Source: Ignavibacteriales bacterium (GTDB taxonomy: Bacteria; Bacteroidota; Ignavibacteria; Ignavibacteriales; Ignavibacteriaceae). From it: 15,783 bases of DNA. The translations under genes were made by a program, and so were the position numbers. The notes beneath the pieces were generated by a model. That model worked only from the letters and a program-made list of their open reading frames with translations, had not been told where the DNA came from and ran no database searches. The DNA lies in the NCBI GenBank assembly GCA_003142915.1, contig PLNZ01000118.1:4158-19940 (forward strand), read 5' to 3'. Below are positions 13,168 through 15,783 of the stretch, in pieces. Position 1 is the first letter of the stretch. Each line of letters begins with the position of its first letter.

Positions 13168-14751
13168 TTATTTTCCCGCAGGAGATGTTTCTCCAATTAC
13201 GGCAGTTTTAGGATGCAAGATTTGTCCTGAAGGAATTTCCGCATGCGCTCCTGCCATTACCTGCTGAATTATAGTTTCTGTTGACTTAGCCGAAACGTTT
13301 AAGAATGTGCTTGGATAAACACCTATCCAAACAATAAAGATAAAAATTGATGAGAGGATAAATATTTCCCTCTTATTCATATCGGTTAAACTATTCATCT
13401 TAGGATTTTTCACTTCACCGAAAATTACCCGCTGATACATCCATAACAGGTAAACAGCGGCAAAAATTACTCCGCTTGCGGCAAAAACCGCATACCACCA
13501 GCTATTTAATACGGGTGATTCAAATGCGCCAAGCAGTATTAGAAATTCACCGACAAAACCGTTCAATCCCGGCAAGCCCATTGACGATAATGAAGCTATC
13601 ATCAGGAATACTGCAAAGACAGGGACAACCTTTGCTATTCCTCCGTACTCGGAAATTTCCCTTGTATGTGTCCTTTCATAAAGAATACCGACTAAAAGGA
13701 ATAGCGCTCCTGTAGAAAGCCCGTGGTTCACCATTTGTATAACAGCGCCCTGAACTGATTCCTGCGTTAATGCAAATATTCCAAGTACAACAAATCCCAA
13801 ATGAGCAACGGAAGAATAAGCAACAAGCTTCTTCATGTCTTTCTGTACCATTGCTACAAGAGCGCCGTATATTATACCTATAACGGCAAGAGTGGAAATA
13901 TACGGTGCAAAATAAACAGCCGACTGCGGAAACAGCGGAAGACAAAACCTTAGCAAACCATAAGTTCCCATTTTAAGCAGCACGCCTGCAAGAATAACAC
14001 TGCCCGCAGTAGGAGCCTGTACATGCGCATCCGGCAGCCAGGTGTGAAGCGGGAACAAAGGAACTTTTATTGCAAAGCTTAATGCAAACGCAAGGAACAT
14101 CCATCGTTGAATTTCCAATTGAACTGCCGGGCCAATGCCGTATAGCTCGATTAAGTCTGTCGAAAAATGCCCGAGAGAAGAGGATGCATAAATAGCCAGC
14201 CAGATAATTGCCACAAGCATCAGCAGACTACCGAACATTGTGTATAAGAAAAATTTTACGGATGCATATATTCTTTGATCGCCGCCCCATATACCTATTA
14301 TAAAATACATAGGTATCAGCATTGCTTCCCAGAACACATAAAATAAGAACATATCCAGCGAAACAAACACGCCAAGCATACCAACTTCCAGCATCAGCAT
14401 AAAGAAGGTAAACTCCTTAACCTTGTTTGTAATTGCTTTCCAGCTTGAAAGAAGCGTTAACGGGGTAAGAAACGTAGTTAATAAAACCAGCAGTAGAGAT
14501 ATCCCGTCAATCCCTACATGGTAACTTATGTGCAGGTTTTCAATCCAGGTAATCTTATCGATTAGTTGAAATCCGCCTTTGTTAATGTTATAACCGGCAT
14601 AAATGAATAAGGAAATAACAAATGTTATTATTGAAAAAATAAACCCAAGATACCTTATTAAGCTTTCTTTACTTTTTTCAGCAAACAAAAGTAAAATTCC
14701 GCCTGCCAATGGAATAAATAATAAATAAGAGATTAAGTGGTTGTTTTCCAT
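13168..14751 (-). CDS. nuoM: NADH-quinone oxidoreductase subunit M
   Basis: A 527-residue antiporter-like proton-channel subunit of complex I. Key residues are present: E142 in YVFWEAMLIPMYFIIG (E144 in E. coli), K229 in FAIKVPLFPLHTWLPDAH (K234), and K260 in VLLKMGTYGLLRF (K265). The helix 5 and helix 7 contexts match the family, as do KKLVAYSSVAHLGFVVLG, MVNHGLSTGALFLLVGILYER and SSMGLPGLNGFVGEFLIL. Compared with E. coli the C-terminus carries an extra ~30-residue soluble tail (GAHAEIPSGQILHPKTAVIG...), probably cytoplasmic or periplasmic. It lies 21 bases downstream of nuoL on the same strand. The gene looks intact. Confidence 0.95.
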   Translation of the reverse strand: MENNHLISYLLFIPLAGGILLLFAEKSKESLIRYLGFIFSIITFVISLFIYAGYNINKGGFQLIDKITWIENLHISYHVGIDGISLLLVLLTTFLTPLTLLSSWKAITNKVKEFTFFMLMLEVGMLGVFVSLDMFLFYVFWEAMLIPMYFIIGIWGGDQRIYASVKFFLYTMFGSLLMLVAIIWLAIYASSSLGHFSTDLIELYGIGPAVQLEIQRWMFLAFALSFAIKVPLFPLHTWLPDAHVQAPTAGSVILAGVLLKMGTYGLLRFCLPLFPQSAVYFAPYISTLAVIGIIYGALVAMVQKDMKKLVAYSSVAHLGFVVLGIFALTQESVQGAVIQMVNHGLSTGALFLLVGILYERTHTREISEYGGIAKVVPVFAVFLMIASLSSMGLPGLNGFVGEFLILLGAFESPVLNSWWYAVFAASGVIFAAVYLLWMYQRVIFGEVKNPKMNSLTDMNKREIFILSSIFIFIVWIGVYPSTFLNVSAKSTETIIQQVMAGAHAEIPSGQILHPKTAVIGETSPAGK

Positions 14752-14772
14752 TTGATGTTTATTAAAAATTAA

Positions 14773-15783
14773 TTAAAAACTCAATATTAACCAGAATAAA
14801 GCCGCTGCTATACCCAGTAACATAATTACAGCGTAGACTTGCGCAATGCCGTTTTCCAATTTTCTAATATTTTTTGAAATCACTTCGATTAAAGAAGCAG
14901 TGCCGTTTACAACACCGTCAATAATTTTATTGTCGGTAATTTTCCATAAAATTTTGTCGGAGCCGCGGACAATGGGATTAACAACAGCGGCATCGTAAGC
15001 TTCATCAACAAAATATTTATTTAAAAGTAGATTATAAAGCCCTTTGAACTTTTTGCTGTAAACAGCAGGCAATCTCGTTTTTTGCAGATACAAATATCTT
15101 GCATAAAAAATGCTTCCAACTGCGCCGGCAATGGTAACTGCCATCAATAGAAATTCCGTAGAAGAGCTTTGAATTCCAAATGCAGCAAGCTTTGCATTTG
15201 CATTGCTGAATATAGGCTCCAGCCAGTTCTCAAATAAATTTCCGTGTTCACCGGAAAATATTTCCGGTATACCTATAAATCCGCCTATTACAGAAAGAAC
15301 TGCTAAAATAATTAATGGAATCGTCATTACATTAGGAGACTCATGAGGATGTTTATCCTGTCCGAATCTTTCTTTACCGTAAAATGTAAGATAAACCAGT
15401 CTGAACATATAGAACGCAGTGAGTAAAGCAGTAATTGTGCCTATAAGCCAGTATAAAATATTCCCGTTGGCAAAAGCATACCAAAGTATACCATCTTTAC
15501 TAAAAAAACCCGAAAGAGGAGGAATGCCGGATATTGCAAGGGCGGCAATTATAAAAGTTATAAAAGTTTTCGGCATGTACTTTTTAAGTCCGCCGTAATT
15601 CTGAATATTCTGTTCATCGTGCATTGCGTGAATAATAGAACCGGCGCCAAGAAATAAAAGAGCTTTAAAGAATGCATGCGTCATAACATGGAATATGCCT
15701 GAAGAAAAAGCGCCGACACCCATAGCCAAAAACATATAGCCAAGCTGGCTTATGGTAGAATATGCTAAAACTTTTTTAATATC
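14773..15783 (-). CDS. nuoL: NADH-quinone oxidoreductase subunit L, C-terminal part (5' end outside window)
   Basis: The reading frame stays open to the last base of the window, so the first codon seen (GAT, 15783-15781) is internal. About 336 residues are visible, roughly the C-terminal half. They begin DIKKVLAYSTISQLGYMFLA, the conserved loop before the channel helix. H32, H36 and K40 of the visible part (HVMTHAFFK) match H334, H338 and K342 of E. coli NuoL, and K96/D97 in GFFSKDGIL match K399/D400. The last ~80 residues (KYFVDEAYDAAVVNPIVRGSD onward) contain the region that becomes the long lateral helix HL and the anchoring helix, ending LLGIAAALFWLILSF. An internal Met at 15735 is not the start. 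It is the first of the distal nuo genes here. Confidence 0.95.
   Translation of the reverse strand, partial: DIKKVLAYSTISQLGYMFLAMGVGAFSSGIFHVMTHAFFKALLFLGAGSIIHAMHDEQNIQNYGGLKKYMPKTFITFIIAALAISGIPPLSGFFSKDGILWYAFANGNILYWLIGTITALLTAFYMFRLVYLTFYGKERFGQDKHPHESPNVMTIPLIILAVLSVIGGFIGIPEIFSGEHGNLFENWLEPIFSNANAKLAAFGIQSSSTEFLLMAVTIAGAVGSIFYARYLYLQKTRLPAVYSKKFKGLYNLLLNKYFVDEAYDAAVVNPIVRGSDKILWKITDNKIIDGVVNGTASLIEVISKNIRKLENGIAQVYAVIMLLGIAAALFWLILSF

Noticed and set aside
13476..13945. Cysteine-rich ORFs on both strands within nuoM
   Set aside because: They are shadows of the strongly supported nuoM frame; the odd composition comes from reading its codons out of frame.
14773..15735. nuoL as a complete 320-residue gene starting at the Met at 15735
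   Set aside because: The frame stays open with conserved NuoL sequence (KKVLAYSTISQLGY) up to the window edge, so the gene is partial.
1..15783. CRISPR array, tRNA/rRNA, transposase or defence island
   Set aside because: No regularly spaced repeats, cloverleaf sequences, transposase motifs or known defence domains were seen on either strand.

Overview
The window is an AT-rich bacterial chromosome segment that is mostly housekeeping. Several traits suit the Bacteroidota/Chlorobiota side of the tree, most plausibly an Ignavibacteria-like lineage: TTG start codons, few clear Shine-Dalgarno sites, TAnnTTTG-like -7 promoter motifs, and gene families such as a two-domain NAD(P)H-hydrate repair enzyme, a UMF1-type transporter, a membrane-anchored SpoIIE phosphatase and nuoL-nuoM-nuoN. 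This placement is inferred from gene style, not from a marker tree.

Bases 1 to about 660 are clearly richer in G+C than the rest. They hold an isochorismatase-fold hydrolase whose nucleophilic cysteine position is occupied by valine. Around 600-665 the composition drops to the AT-rich background, which suggests either horizontal transfer or an assembly junction.

Bases 660-6220 (plus strand) hold a class I mannose-6-phosphate isomerase, an orphan ABC-2 permease with no ATPase beside it, a secreted Sel1-repeat protein, and a membrane-bound SpoIIE/PP2C phosphatase. Between them lie small leftovers that look like 3' ends of lost genes: a possible XRE-regulator tail, a 34-codon stub, an antisense SpoIIE-phosphatase tail, and the last ~60 codons of a PLP aminotransferase. 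The region reads as a zone of repeated rearrangement.

Bases 6283-10823 (minus strand) hold two compact pairs: nnrDE followed by a DUF218/YdcF-like membrane protein, and nusB followed by a UMF1-family MFS transporter. The first pair serves NAD(P)H repair and probably an envelope function. The second joins transcription antitermination to transport.

Bases 10824-11107 are a non-coding spacer rich in inverted repeats.

Bases 11108-15783 (minus strand) are the distal end of a complex I operon: nuoL (cut by the window edge), nuoM, an interruption, then nuoN. The interruption is a frameshifted and truncated N-terminal piece of a Na+/H+ antiporter-like protein, followed by an unknown 92-codon ORF joined to it by a TTGA stop/start overlap. 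The three Nuo subunits keep their proton-channel Glu/Lys residues and look functional.

I found no CRISPR array, rRNA, tRNA, insertion sequence or obvious defence system. The most unusual content is the cluster of gene relics, the degraded antiporter inside the nuo operon, and the compositional break near the left edge.
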